From: Cladochytrium replicatum
Lineage: Eukaryota; Chytridiomycota; Chytridiomycetes; Cladochytriales; Cladochytriaceae
DNA length: 64,000 bases
Direction of reading: 5' to 3'
Assembly (NCBI GenBank): GCA_025526935.1
Contig: JAHLKD010000077.1
Location: 1-64,000, forward strand
Shown here: in pieces, positions 1-13,000 of the stretch
Numbering within the stretch: the first letter of the stretch is position 1
Layout of the letters: each line of letters starts with the position of its first letter
The notes under the pieces: model-generated
The model's database searches: none
What the model was told of the DNA's origin: nothing
Seen by the model: only the letters and a program-made list of their open reading frames with translations
Position numbers and translations under genes: made by a program

Positions 1-3000
1 CATGTTCGTCAAGCTTATATGTGAAAACCCATTTGCCCGATAATAAATTCCGTCCATCAGGTAAAAACGTTTCGGCCCAAGTATTGTTGCCGACTAGTTG
101 TGTAACTTCCTCCTTCATCGCCGCTAACCAGAATGGAGCCTCATCGGATCGTGATAAAGCCTCACGAAGAGTCTTTGGTGCAGTCCGTATATTTCCATTC
201 GCAATTGGTTGTGTTGGATATGAGGAATCGGCCTTCAGGGTCCAATCGATATTAGGAACGGACCGGGTAAACAAGGAATTTTGTTTCCTTTTGGCGTTCG
301 ACAAATTTGCACTTGCTTGACGTTTTCGTTTTCTTGCTGCATATGCTTCGTCGACATCTTCTCCAATGAATTGAAGATCACTTTCGAGTTGTGCATCATA
401 TTCCTCTACAGGAGATACGGAAGACAAATTCGGAGATTCTTCAGTAATGGATTGTGGAGTCGATAAATCAGCATTTGGATCATAATCAGCATCGTCTGGG
501 TCATCATCGTCTAGTCCATGTAAATGTTCAACAACATGCATGTCACCGGCTTCTTCTAAGCGGTAATATATGGGGTCGTCGTTTATATCCTCATCGATTT
601 CTTCGTCTGCAACGGTAGAAATCGGGAAATTGTCTGAGACAAACTCAACAGTCGTCTCTTGCACCCCCTGATCCCCGGTTGGTATTTGATCAACATCGAA
701 ATATGTCCCGGCCTTCAGTGGATATTGTACCGTAAGATCGTCGAGTAACTGTCGGGTAGGATTATAACCAACAAAAACTCCCTCGTGGAACGTAACATGG
801 AAGTATTCGCCTATTGTGTTTGTCCGAAAATTGAGTGCTATGACGATCTTCAGGTCTTCACCCTTGTATCCGAGAAACAGACCTAGTTCAGACTTGTCTC
901 GGATTCTGCGCGCCAACCTTTGTTCGTGTGAGATCCACAAACTAACGAGTGTTCCAAAGGCGTGGATAGTTGCCAAATCTATCCGCTTGTCAAGGTAAGC
1001 ACAGTACGGAATCGCATTCACAGCTGAATGGAAAGTAGCGTTCTTGACGACCGCAGCGTATAGGATGGAGAGTTGCACGAATTGAAGTGTTCGTGGTAGT
1101 CCAGCTTGTAGCAGCATCGCGTCCGACATATACTTGATCGATTGTATATTCCGCTCTGATAGACCATCGAGTTCCTTTACTGACGGAGGAGCTGGGTGGA
1201 CGCGGATGCGAGGAATCTTGGTATTGCACCATTGGATCAACCGTTTAGTAATCAATTCTCCTGAATCGGAACGTAGTTCAGCAACGTGTAATGGGTGATT
1301 GCGATTTTCCACATCAGCGATATGTCGAATCATACTATCCACCGCATCACTCTTTCGATTCAGGAAGTAGATTGTGATGAAACGAGGTTGTTCGTCGACA
1401 ATGATCTGCCAATATCTCTTCTTCTGTCCGTCGTAGATTAAACGTACGACATCGGAAAACAGACGGAAAAGTTTCCTCGGAGCTCGACTTATTGTTGAAT
1501 AAATCGGCTTCTGCTTCAGCTTCGTGCGACTACAGACCAAACAATTCTGCATAATTGATTTGTTGACAAGATTGAATGCATCCGGTTCAACCTTGGGCAT
1601 TTTGATGTTGAGCTTCTCTGCCGTTCGAAAGATTGTCCGTAAGTGGATGTGACCAAACTGCTGGTGTAACTTTGCAAGTTCGTGTACTGTCACTGGCGAT
1701 AAGTTGGTGCTCACTCCAACTGTATCTTGAGATGCTCGTTGACATTCATCATCGTTCGTTTGACGAATGTTGTTGTCTGACATTACATCGAGACCCATCG
1801 CGTGAGAAGATCGTACACCGGACGTAAAGTCCATCGACTGATCGAGACCTTCTGCGGATACCGCTACTGCTTTAGCTCGTTGAGCAATCACATGCCGCGG
1901 TTGGTGAGTTCCGACGGTACTAACATCAGCATAGAGATAGTACAAATCTCTTTCCCGTCGCCCAATAATAACGTGTTCATCCGTATCACCATGCGTGAGG
2001 ATAACCTTGTCTTTGGTGAAACTCACAATGTCCCCGGAGTCTCCAATGATACTACACACTGATGCAAGTGTGTCTTCGAGATCAGGAACATAAAGTGCGT
2101 TGTGTATTATCTTAATTCGCCCATTGGGTAAAACTACAGATACATCTCCAAAACCACAAACTGGAATTGTATGACTATCCGCTAGTTCCACCACGTCCTC
2201 GTCATTCGTATACGTCAGCGAACTAAAGGCATGACGATTAGGTGTCATCCAAACAGTTGCGCCTGTATCAAGCAAACCCACACGATCCTTTGCTTGAACA
2301 TGTACACGGACAACCTTCTGTGCCGAGTGTGCGTTCACTATCGAAAACATATTTCCGATGTATGTGTCAGCATCTTTATCAACAGAAGTAGGTTGGGTAA
2401 GGTCAAAGATTACCTTCTTGGTCAACACCGGTTTGGCGGTAGATTCGTCCTCCGACGAATCATCACCTGCATCGCCACGGCTGGCAATGAATGCACGAAA
2501 ATCCGTGTCTAAACAAAGACTCTTTGCAGTGAGATAGCGTTTACACGCCGACTGCTTGTGTCCTCGTTTGCCACAGAAATTGCATGTGAGATCTGTCTTC
2601 TTTGCAGAAGAAGATGTGGACGACCTGGAGTCCTGCGACTGCCTGGTCCGAGTGGAACTGCTACTCCCACCGCTACTGCCTGAGCCACTCGAGGCACCCT
2701 GCTTACGGCATTGAGCATTGGTGTGAGATGAGTTCGGATGCAAGGTACAAATATCCTCCGACTTCGCAACCTTGGCTTTCGCTTTCGCCTTCGCTTTCTT
2801 CGCCTTTGCCTTCATGGCCTTCTTTGTCCCATTCGGCCCACCGGCATCCATGGTGACGTTGAGTTGGACCAATTGGTTGAGGTCGGTCAAGATATTTGAC
2901 ACTGTTTCGAAGTAATGCGTTGGCTTTTGGTGGAATGGTCGCGGAGCATTCGGATTTGCAGCATCAATTGGATCTTGTATTAACGCCGGTTCCCATTCGG

Positions 3001-3738
3001 CATACGCAGAAGTGATCATTTTTCCGAGAAAAGGTACGAGGGTCCGTAGTTCAATTGTCTGCATCGTGATTTTTGCGACTAACCGGTTTAGTAGATCCTT
3101 GATTACGAGTTCGTCCGGTAAAGAGTTCAGTTTGAGTTCGAATAACTCAGTGAGGTCAGGTCACAAACTGCTGAACGCTTTCTGCCTGACTGACCGTTCG
3201 TACATTTCAGATCTACCAGCCGTTGCTCCCACATAGACGATTCGATCGGAGCTTGTCCGCCAGCACTGAAAATTCGGCGAAGTCCATCGACTTTGCCTTT
3301 TGCTGACGCATAAGCTCTGACTCGATTCATGTCGCGTTTTGGGAAACATTCGCATAGAATTCCAACTGCGACGTTATTGTCCGCTTGTTGTGCACGGTAA
3401 TCTTGCATCTCAGCACGATATTGCGTACGTAAGTGACTGTTGTGTGTGACGATCGCCAAATGTTCACGTAGTTCTGCTTCCCATTGTGCTCGTGCTTCGT
3501 TAGCAGCTCCGCCAGCAGCTCCGGCGATGACTATCGGACGCTGTGGGCGATTTCCTTCCGCCTCGTAATTCGGATTATCAGGAAGAGCCATTGGTTCTTG
3601 GAGAAGCATAGTGCCAGCGCCGCCACGTAAGTTTGCGTAAGTCTGCACTTGTTCCATGTACAGATCGAAATCCTGCAGCGTTTTACCGGTGAATGGCTTC
3701 GGCCGCGAAGATGTGGTGTCATTCGATCCTGAACCCAT
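1..3738 (-). pseudogene. Copia-A gag-pol, partial and frameshifted (A1)
   Basis: The frame begins at the ATG at 3738 (MGSGSND), in good context with A at -3 and G at +4. It encodes Gag with a basic Lys/Ala stretch and a CCHC zinc knuckle (CNFCGKRGHKQSAC), a protease with DTGA, integrase with D, D and E motifs, and the first reverse transcriptase motifs before the window edge. Two one-base insertions relative to sister copies, near 3158 and 3186, push Gag out of frame with the rest, so Gag terminates at 3127. The downstream pol frame stays open to the edge. This copy is inactive unless the two indels are sequencing errors. Confidence 0.88.
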
Positions 3739-3789
3739 CTTGTCGTTGTTGTCCAAAGAAATGTGTTAAGCAACGATTCGTAACTATTG

Positions 3790-4388
3790 TGTTGAACAAA
3801 GCTGTGGTCTGGATCCTCAGGTTGTGTGTGTTGCTAATTCACGGGTTAATGTTTCTAAGAGATGAATAAAGAAGATTGCGAGTCACAAGTACTAGCGCAA
3901 GAGAATGCTCCTTGTGTGTATCGCCACAGGCTCCTTAAATAAGTGTACTGTCGTTTTGGCTTTTCCTTCCGGAAGATCTGGATCGAAGCGATAAGGTTTG
4001 ACTCTTCTTCTCACAGGCGTAGCGAAGCATAATCATGCTAAGCTGTGCGTGAGATCTAGCTCTCCTCAACAGGATTGTTCTCACACATGATTCCCACGAA
4101 CGCGTTAATCATATGTAAACCTTTGCTGTGATCTGATCCGGGCTTCACTTCTACAAGTGGATGATAGAAAAGTAATGACAGTTTACTATACCTATGGCCG
4201 CAATAAATATAACCCATGAAGAAATACCCGGAGGTATCCAAACTCGTAATAGATCATCATCTATATGCTTTAGTTCAATAGTTAGAAATGTTGCTCAGTG
4301 AAGAGTGACATTTCTGTATATCGGGCGTTTGTGTTTTTGTACTATCAATGACTGGATTGGCCAAGTCCATCAATCGAAATACTTAACA
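3790..4388 (-). repeat. Copia-A 5' LTR (A1)
   Basis: This 599 bp repeat reads TGTTAAG...TTCAACA in element orientation and matches the other A LTRs in this window. It is followed by CAATAGTTA, the candidate primer-binding site, on the gag side. Confidence 0.93.
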
Positions 4389-5067
4389 ATCTTATGCTGT
4401 CAATGTCTTGGCACAACATCAGGTTGAACCACGAGTTTGCGAACAAAAGGCACTAGCTCGCCTGCATCGTTACTTATTGGGAACATGGGACTATGGTTTG
4501 CATTATACACGCAACAACATACCCACTCCCAACGTACACTCTGATGGTGTATATAAGTTTGCATCAAATGAACACATCCCTATGGGATATGCTGATGCAG
4601 ACTGGGCAAATGATCCTGCTCGCTATTCCAGGACAGGATATGTTGTAATGTTTGCCAATGCAGCTGTTTGCTGGCAGTCTACAAAGCAACAGGTTATAAC
4701 TTGCTCTTCCACTGAAGCAGAGTTATATGCGTTGAATGAATTATCACGTAAGATGAAGTGGATGAAAAACCTCATGGCAACCATTGGTATTTCATGCAAA
4801 AGTAAGCCCATGATCCTCTGGCAAGATAATACCTCTACGCAGTCTATTGCCAATGACCTGCTTAATGATCACAGAACTAAACACATGGACGTTCGCGAAA
4901 AGTTTGTGAATCTTCAAATTGAGCAGAAGCAGCAGGAACTCCGAGATATTGATACTGAGAACCAAATTGCTGATATTTTCACAAAACCCTTGACATTCAA
5001 ATTATTTTCAAAATTCACACGCGCACTTGGTCTTACACGTCAATCTGATTTGACCCTTGTTGACTAA
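4389..5067 (+). pseudogene. Copia-B pol 3' end, RNase H region (B1)
   Basis: This is the C-terminal part of a Copia-B polyprotein. It shows the copia RNase H landmarks: GYADADWA with the first acidic residue, SSTEAELYAL, LWQDNTST, and a conserved tail (ADIFTKPL) before the TAA at 5065-5067. The 5' part of the element is missing because the A1 LTR starts directly upstream, within the codons of the SYAVNVLAQHQ region. The same region is present in B3 and B5. No independent start codon is expected, as this was part of a long Gag-Pol frame. Confidence 0.9.
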
Positions 5068-5143
5068 TACATACATTACCAACAAACAGACGTGCGACTC
5101 AACGCTCATACCAATATCCTCATTGTCTACCGCAGCTTTGACT

Positions 5144-5152
5144 GCGGGTGTG
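5144..5152 (+). other. Candidate Copia-B polypurine tract
   Basis: The purine-rich GCGGGTGTG lies directly before the LTR start TGTTGAT. Copia-A has a very similar GAGGGGGTG before its own 3' LTR. This is the expected place for the plus-strand primer of reverse transcription. Confidence 0.6.
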
Positions 5153-5833
5153 TGTTGATCCATGCACATATATGGAACTAGCTACTCCAGTCTTCATCCG
5201 CTACCGACACTGAGGGGAAATAGCCTTACCAGAGACGTCTGGGACAAGTTCATGCGTAATCATACATTACATGAAAGAACTGGCATTTCTAACTATTGGT
5301 CATGAAGACATCCTCCTTTACTCATTGGAATCTAGTAGAGTTCTGAGAGTGATCACGCGTTTGAGAAAGAATGTGACACTAATCAGTTTGCTGCTGACAG
5401 TTATATCATACTCGAGTACATCTCGTATGATATTAATGCAAGGTACTACATACTTATTTCTCATAGAGAACATGTCATTGTAGACAAGATTATAGCTAAT
5501 CTTCATGTTCTGCTCACAATGGTTATTGTCAACGATCACTGGGATCTATATCTCTCTATTAGAGAGAACAATGTTTATATCAGATATTTCCATATATCTA
5601 TAGCCACAGGTTAATTATAAAAGCCGAAACGACAGTATATTTGAATTGTTTGCACAATTCAAAGAGCCTGTGGCGATATGAGATTTCGGGTGGCTGTGGC
5701 GCAAGAGCGTGATTGGAGAAACACGAAACTCTGCACATACACAGATCAACCTGAGGACTATCTCCAGCGCAAGTCCCAGATCAGCAGCACTTAAACTGAT
5801 CAAATCACATCGCCCTCAAACCAAACTTCGACA
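5153..5833 (+). repeat. Complete Copia-B LTR (3' LTR of B1)
   Basis: This 681 bp LTR begins TGTTGAT and ends TTCGACA, giving short inverted termini. It is the only uninterrupted B LTR in the window and serves as the reference for the partial copies. It contains a TATAAAA box at 5616-5622 and a core block shared with Copia-A LTRs. It joins inverted Copia-B internal sequence directly at 5834, which suggests a B element inserted into another B element of opposite orientation. Confidence 0.9.
5616..5678 (+). promoter_or_regulatory. Copia-B LTR core promoter block
   Basis: A TATAAAA box at 5616-5622 is followed by AAGCCGAAACGACAGTA, an inverted repeat (TTGAATTG...CAATTCAA, 5641-5662) and GAGCCTGTGGCGATA. 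The AAGCC-AAACGACAGTA and GAGCCTGTGGCGATA parts are also present in the otherwise different Copia-A LTR. This placement suggests the promoter and start of the R region. The transcription start itself is inferred. Confidence 0.55.
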
Positions 5834-6680
5834 CCAACAGAGAGTGCAGAATTAGAAAGATTTGTCAAAATAGCTACACCTATTTTGGAGGAGTGTTTAA
5901 GTAATGGATTAGTAGTATCCAAACTTCCATGAAGATACTATAAACCTCCACGTCTTAAACCAATGGTAACACATTGTTCAGTTCCTTTGTTTGACAAATA
6001 GACTTTGTCTTTGGTGAAACTGACTATATCACCTTCATCCCCGATGATGCTATAGACAGATATAAGTGTATCCTCTAAATCGGGAACAAAAAGTGCGTTT
6101 TGAATGTGTTTTATTGAACCATTTGACAAAACAAGTGCAATATCTCCATAGCCTTTAATAGGAATGGGATGATTGTCTGCCAAGTAAACATCTCCTGCAT
6201 CATTAACGTAAAATAAATTCTTGAATGCATGTCCTTCTGGAGTCATCCAAGCAGTAGCACCAGAGTCAATCAAACCGAGAGGTTTGGCATTTACGTGTAG
6301 ATTGCAGTTGGTACTCTTCAATGCTTGCTGGAAGGTTCTGATTCCTGAGAATCGATATCCATGTTCTGGGATGTTGAGGAGGAAGCACGAGATGCTTTTA
6401 TCTGTTTCCATTCCTCATCATTCAAACTTTTGGCTAGTTTGCGTTTCCTGCAGAAATTCTGTGTGTGGCCAGATTTGCCACAGAAATCGCAAGAGAATTT
6501 GTTGTTCTTCGCATCCTTAGATTTTGATGTGGCACGATTGTTTGCAGTCTTACTGTTGGCATTTCCTTTATGTGAGGAAGCATGTTTCTCAAGCAAATAT
6601 TTGAGTTGTTTACACTCTGCAGAAGAATGAGAAGAGTTAGGAAATAAAACATGTTGATCGGGGGAAGCGCCTTGTGGCAA
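5834..6680 (-). pseudogene. Copia-B gag-protease fragment lacking the Gag/PR intron
   Basis: Reading on the minus strand, the fragment starts after the B primer-binding region and jumps from the leader near SPDQH straight to the PNSSHSS segment. About 1 kb of gag, including the normal ATG, is therefore missing. It then carries the zinc knuckle CDFCGKSGHTQNFC. Next comes a second gap that removes exactly the GT...AG segment present at 17862-17940 in B2. After that join the Gag frame reads ...SSKH and hits TGA. The protease part (IDSGATAWMTP) continues in another frame to about 5938, and the internal sequence ends at 5834. The first gap does not have intron ends and is a plain deletion. The fragment is non-functional but informative about splicing. 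Confidence 0.85.
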
Positions 6681-6689
6681 TAACTATTG

Positions 6690-6895
6690 TGTCGAAGTTT
6701 GGTTTGAGGGAGATGTGATTTGATCAGTTTTAGTGCTGCTGATCTGGGACTTGCGCTAGAGATAGTCCTCAGGTTGATCTGTGTATGTGCAGAGTTTCGT
6801 GTTTCTCCAATCACGCTCTTGCGCCACAGCCACCCGAAATCTCATATCGCCACAGGCTCTTTGAATTGTGCAAACAATTCAAATATACTGTCGTT
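6690..6895 (-). repeat. Truncated Copia-B 5' LTR
   Basis: This is the end of a B LTR in minus orientation (TTCGACA terminus at 6690), continuous with the gag fragment at 5834-6680. It breaks at 6895 within the shared core block, where an A LTR begins. Confidence 0.88.
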
Positions 6896-7495
6896 TGTTG
6901 AACAAAGCTGTGGTCTGGATCCTCAGGTTGTGTGTGTTGCTAATTCACGGATTAATGTTTCTAAGAGATGAATAAAGAAGATTGCGAGTCACAAGTACTA
7001 GCGCAAGAGAATGCTCCTTGTGTGTATCGCCACAGGCTCCTTAAATAAGTGTACTGTCGTTTTAGGCTTTTCCTTCCGGAAGATCTGGATCGAAGCCATA
7101 AGGTTTGACTCTTCTTCTCACAGGCGTAGCGAAGCATAATCATGCTAAGCTGTGCGTGAGATCTAGCTCTCCTCAACAGGATTGTTCTCACACATGATTC
7201 CCACGAACGCGTTAATCATATGTAAACCTTTGCTGTGATCTGATCCGGGCTTCACTTCTACAAGTGGATGATAGAAAAGTAATGACAGTTTACTATACCT
7301 ATGGCTGCAATAAATATAACCCATGAAGAAATAACCGGAGGTATCCAAACTCGTAATAGATCATCATCTATATGCTTTAGTTCAATAGTTAGAAATGTTG
7401 CTCAGTGAAGAGTGACATTTCTGTATATCGGGCGTTTGTGTTTTTGTACTATCAATGACTGGATTGGCCAAGTCCATCAATCGAAATACTTAACA
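6896..7495 (-). repeat. Copia-A 3' LTR (A2)
   Basis: This is a full-length A LTR of 600 bp. On the element's upstream side (7496 onward) lies CACCCCCTC, the reverse complement of the polypurine tract, so it is the 3' LTR of a minus-strand element. Confidence 0.93.
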
Positions 7496-7622
7496 CACCC
7501 CCTCAGTCATTAGATAGGTACAACCGAGAGTATCACTCAACCGATCATAACTTTCTGTAAATGCTGAAGTTGATATTCTATTGAAATAAAGGTGAGTTGT
7601 ATGGACATCGCCAGCCGGTCGT

Positions 7623-9309
7623 TCAAGATAGTATATTAAGTGAAGACTGACTGACTAGCCCCAACGAGCCCCTGTGTTTAAGGTATAATTTACTTCCAAG
7701 AGGTTTAGTTAAGATGTCCGCGATCATATCAGAAGTATCCATATGGTGTAACTCCTGATGTTTCTGTTCAACTTGGAGATTCACAAATCTCTCGCGAACG
7801 TCCATGTGTTTAGTCCGTTTGTTGTTGAACAGATTGCTTGCGATAGACTTGGTGGATTGATTGTCTTGCCATAAACGGAGCGGATTGAACGACGTAATTC
7901 CGATACCCGTCATAAGATTTTTCATCCACTTCATCTCACGCGATAGTTCGTTCAGCGCATACAGTTCGGCTTCCGACGACGAGGCTGCAATAGTCTGTTG
8001 TCGAATCGACTGCCAACTGATTGCCGCATTAGCGAACATTACCACGTAACCGGTTCGTGAGTATCTATCTGCATCGCCCGCCCAGTCTGCATCGGCATAA
8101 CCTTGTGGGTTGTTAGCCGAATCAAACATGTAGAGACCGTCGGGTCTTAGCATCGGAGACGTGATACCAGTCCGTGTATAGTGTAAACCATAATCCCAAG
8201 TACCGAGTAAATATCGTTTTAATCGATAGAGAGCCTTTGATTCTGACTGTCGAGGATCAATCTGATGTTGTGCCAAAATATTGACTGCGTATGAAATATC
8301 CGGTCGTGTCTTAGTCGCCACGTACGATATCTTCATTAACATTGATCGAAATTGTGTTGCCTCGGCATCGGACAGTGTTGGTGTGGTCTCATCAAAGATA
8401 TATGATTTTGACATCGGTGTTTTGGTCGGTTTGATGTTGGTACCCCATAAATTCGCTTCTTCGAGAATCTTCTTTACGAACAATGCATTACTAAGGAAAT
8501 ATCCTTCCGTTGTCTGCAATAACTCCATTTTCAGAATCCATTTCGCCTTCGAAGTACTGCCTACTGTGAACGAAGTTTCCAAATCGGTCTGAAACCGATG
8601 ATATGCGTTTGGATCTGTGGAAAAATGTAGTATATCATCGACATGAACGGTAGTGTGTTCGCGGGTATTATTTGTTGGATTGTATCGCCAGAAATGACAG
8701 ATGTCTGCAATATTCCGCACGAAACCAACACTGAGATATTGTTTCCAAAGAGTTTTGTACCATTCTCGAGCTGCCTGGTGTAGACCGTACAGACTTTTGA
8801 TAAGTCTGCAGACGATGGGTCGATTTTGGAAATCTACTCGTCCGAAACCATGAGGGAGTTCGACGTAGTTCTCTTCTTCCAGTATCGCATTGAGATATGC
8901 ACCCTTGATATCAAACTGGAATATGATCATGCCGACTAATGCTGCTAATGCAATCAGAAAACGGATCGTGGACGTTTTCGTAACTGGAGAATAGGTTTCA
9001 TCGAAATCCAATCCTTCAATTTGTGAAAATCCTCGTACGACCCAACGTGCTTTGAATCGAGTAATATTGCCATGTTCGTCAAGCTTATATGTGAAAACCC
9101 ATTTGCCCGATAATAAATTCCGTCCATCAGGTAAAAACGTTTCGGCCCAAGTATTGTTGCCGACTAGTTGTGTGACTTCCTCCTTCATCGCCGCTAACCA
9201 GAATGGAGCCTCATCGGATCGTGATAAAGCCTCACGAAGAGTCTTTGGTGCAGTCCGTATATTTCCATTCGCAATTGGTTGTGTTGGATATGAGGAATCG
9301 GCCTTCAGG
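7623..9309 (-). pseudogene. Copia-A pol 3' part: reverse transcriptase and RNase H (A2)
   Basis: This is an uninterrupted frame of about 560 codons, open from the break at 9309 to the TGA at 7623. It covers the end of the inter-domain region (APKTLREALSRSDEAPFWLA), the reverse transcriptase fingers and palm (KARWVVRGFSQ, FDIKGAYLNA) and the catalytic HVDDIL. Copia-type RNase H follows, with GYADADWAG, SSSEAELYAL and LWQDNQST. Everything upstream (gag, protease, integrase) was lost where A3's LTR begins at 9310. No TSD links the two sides, so this is a truncation rather than a simple nested insertion. Confidence 0.88.
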
Positions 9310-9908
9310 TGTTGAACAAAGCTGTGGTCTGGATCCTCAGGTTGTGTGTGTTGCTAATTCACGGGTTAATGTTTCTAAGAGATGAATAAAGAAGATTGCA
9401 AGTCACAAGTACTAGCGCAAGAGAATGCTCCTTGTGTGTATCGCCACAGGCTCCTTAAATAAGTGTACTGTCGTTTTGGCTTTTCCTTCCGGAAGATCTG
9501 GATCGAAGCGATAAGGTTTGACTCTTCTTCTCACAGGCGTAGCGAAGCATAATCATGCTAAGCTGTGCGTGAGATCTAGCTCTCCTCAACAGGATTGTTC
9601 TCACACATGATTCCCACGAACGCGTTAATCATATGTAAACCTTTGCTGTGATCTGATCCGGGCTTCACTTCTACAAGTGGATGATAGAAAAGTAATGACA
9701 GTTTACTATACCTATGGCCGCAATAAATATAACCCATGAAGAAATACCCGGAGGTATCCAAACTCGTAATAGATCATCATCTATATGCTTTAGTTCAATA
9801 GTTAGAAATGTTGCTCAGTGAAGAGTGACATTTCTGTATATCGGGCGTTTGTGTTTTTGTACTATCAATGACTGGATTGGCCAAGTCCATCAATCGAAAT
9901 ACTTAACA
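9310..9908 (-). repeat. Copia-A 3' LTR (A3)
   Basis: This is a 599 bp LTR with TGTTAAG...TTCAACA ends in element orientation. It is followed on the internal side by the polypurine-tract complement CACCCCCTC. Confidence 0.93.
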
Positions 9909-10035
9909 CACCCCCTCAGTCATTAGATAGGTACAACCGAGAGTATCACTCAACCGATCATAACTTTCTGTAAATGCTGAAGTTGATATTCTATTGAAAT
10001 AAAGGTGAGTTGTATGGACATCGCCAGCCGGTCGT

Positions 10036-13000
10036 TCAAGATAGTATATTAAGTGAAGACTGACTGACTAGCCCCAACGAGCCCCTGTGTTTAAGGTATA
10101 ATTTACTTCCAAGAGGTTTAGTTAAGATGTCCGCGATCATATCAGAAGTATCCATATGGTGTAACTCCTGATGTTTCTGTTCAACTTGGAGATTCACAAA
10201 TCTCTCGCGAACGTCCATGTGTTTGGTCCGTTTGTTGTTGAACAGATTGTTTGCGATAGACTCGGTGGATTGATTGTCTTGCCATAAACGGAGCGGATTG
10301 AACGACGTAATTCCAATACCCGTCATAAGATTTTTCATCCACTTCATCTCACGCGATAGTTCGTTCAGCGCATACAGTTCGGCTTCCGACGACGAGGCTG
10401 CAATAGTCTGTTGTCGAATCGACTGCCAACTGATTGCCGCATTAGCGAACATTACCACGTAACCGGTTCGTGAGTATCTATCTGCATCGCCCGCCCAGTC
10501 TGCATCGGCATAACCTTGTGGGTTGTTAGCCGAATCAAACATGTAGAGACCGTCGGGTCTTAGCATCGGAGACGTGATACCAGTCCGTGTATAGTGTAAA
10601 CCGTAATCCCAAGTACCGAGTAAATATCGTTGTAATCGATAGAGAGCCTTTGATTCTGACTGTCGAGGATCAATCTGATGTTGTGCCAAAATATTGACTG
10701 CGTATGAAATATCCGGTCGTGTCTTAGTCGCCACGTACGATATCTTCATTAACATTGATCGAAATTGTGTTGCCTCGGCATCAGACAGTGTTGGTGTGGT
10801 CTCATCAAAGATATATGATTTTGACATCGGTGTTTTGGTCGGTTTGATGTTGGTACCCCATAAATTCGCTTCTTCGAGAATCTTCTTTACGTACAATGCA
10901 TTGCTAAGGAAATATCCTTCCGTTGTCTGCAATAACTCCATTTTCAGAATCCATTTCGCCTTCGAAGTACTGCCTACTGTGAACGAAGTTTCCAAATCGG
11001 TCTGAAACCGATGATATGCGTTTGGATCTGTGGAAAAATGTAGTATATCATCGACATGAACAGTAGTGTGTTCGCGGGTATTATTTGTTGGATTGTATCG
11101 CCAGAAATGACAGATGTCTGCAATATTCCGCACGAAACCAACACTGAGATATTGTTTCCAAAGAGTTTTGTACCATTCTCGAGCTGCCTGGTGTAGACCG
11201 TACAGACTTTTGATAAGTCTGCAGACGATGGGTCGATTCTGGAAATCTACTCGTCCGAAACCATGAGGGAGTTCGACGTAGTTCTCTTCTTCCAGTATCG
11301 CATTGAGATATGCACCCTTGATATCAAACTGGAATATGATCATGCCGACTAATGCTGCTAATGCAATCAGAAAACGGATCGTGGACGTTTTCGTAACTGG
11401 AGAATAGGTTTCATCGAAATCCAATCCTTCAATCTGTGAAAATCCTCGTACGACCCAACGTGCTTTGAATCGAGTAATATTGCCATGTTCGTCAAGCTTA
11501 TATGTGAACACCCATTTGCCCGATAATAAATTCCGTCTATCAGGTAAAAACGTTTCAGCCCAAGTATTGTTGCCGACTAGTTGTGTAACTTCCTCCTTCA
11601 TCGCCGCTAACCAGAATGGAGCCTCATCGGATCGTGATAAAGCCTCACGAAGAGTCTTTGGTGCAGTCCGTATATTTCCATTCGCAATTGGTTGTGTTGG
11701 ATATGAGGAATCGGCCTTCAGGGTCCAATCGATATTAGGAACGGACCGGGTAAATAAGGAATTTTGTTTCCTTTTGGCGTTCGACAAATTTGCACTTGCT
11801 TGACGTTTTCGTTTTCTTGCTGCATACGCTTCGTCGACATCTTCTCCAATGAATTGAAGATCACTTTCGAGTTGTGCATCATATTCCTCTACAGGAGATA
11901 CAGAAGACAAATTCGGAGATTCTTCAGTAATGGATTGTGGAGTCGATAAATCAGCATTTGGATCATAATCAGCATCGTCTGGGTCATCATCGTCTAGTCC
12001 ATGTAAATGTTCAACAACATGCATGTCACCGGCTTCTTCTAAGCGGTAATATATGGGGTCGTCGTTTATATCCTCATCGATTTCTTCGTCTGCAACGGTA
12101 GAAATCGGGAAATTGTCTGAGACAAACTCAACAGTCGTCTCTTGCACCCCCTGATCCCCGGTTGGTATTTGATCAACATCGAAATATGTCCCGGCCTTCA
12201 GTGGATATTGTACCGTAAGATCGTCGAGTAACTGTCGGGTAGGATTATAACCAACAAAAACTCCCTCGTGGAACGTAACATGGAAGTATTCGCCTATTGT
12301 GTTTGTCCGAAAATTGAGTGCTATGACGATCTTCAGGTCTTCACCCTTGTATCCGAGAAACAGACCTAGTTCAGACTTGTCTCGGATTCTGCGCGCCAAC
12401 CTTTGTTCGTGTGAGATCCACAAACTAACGAGTGTTCCAAAGGCGTGGATAGTTGCCAAATCTATCCGCTTGTCAAGGTAAGCACAGTACGGAATCGCAT
12501 TCACAGCTGAATGGAAAGTAGCGTTCTTGACGACCGCAGCGTATAGGATGGAGAGTTGCACGAATTGAAGTGTTCGTGGTAGTCCAGCTTGTAGCAGCAT
12601 CGCGTCCGACATATACTTGATCGATTGTATATTCCGCTCTGATAGACCATCGAGTTCCTTTACTGACGGAGGAGCTGGGTGGACGCGGATGCGAGGAATC
12701 TTGGTATTGCACCATTGGATCAACCGTTTAGTAATCAATTCTCCTGAATCGGAACGTAGTTCAGCAACGTGTAATGGGTGATTGCGATTTTCCACATCAG
12801 CGATATGTCGAATCATACTATCCACCGCATCACTCTTTCGATTCAGGAAGTAGATTGTGATGAAACGAGGTTGTTCGTCGACAATGATCTGCCAATATCT
12901 CTTCTTCTGTCCGTCGTAGATTAAACGTACGACATCGGAAAACAGACGGAAAAGTTTCCTCGGAGCTCGACTTATTGTAGAATAAATCGGCTTCTGCTTC

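Larger units (their letters stand above)
1..4388 (-). mobile_element. Copia-A copy A1 (5' LTR plus internal region, cut by window edge)
   Basis: This is a Ty1/copia LTR retrotransposon in minus orientation. Its 5' LTR lies at 3790-4388 and its internal region runs leftward to the window start, which falls near the beginning of the reverse transcriptase. On the right the LTR abuts Copia-B pol sequence in plus orientation at 4389, so A1 was inserted into a B element. The left flank is outside the window, so no target-site duplication can be tested. Sequence is very close to copies A2-A5. Confidence 0.92.

Noticed and set aside
5834-6680. The larger gag gap in the same fragment as a second intron
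   Set aside because: The missing segment begins CC and ends TG in the only alignment possible, so it does not have splice sites.
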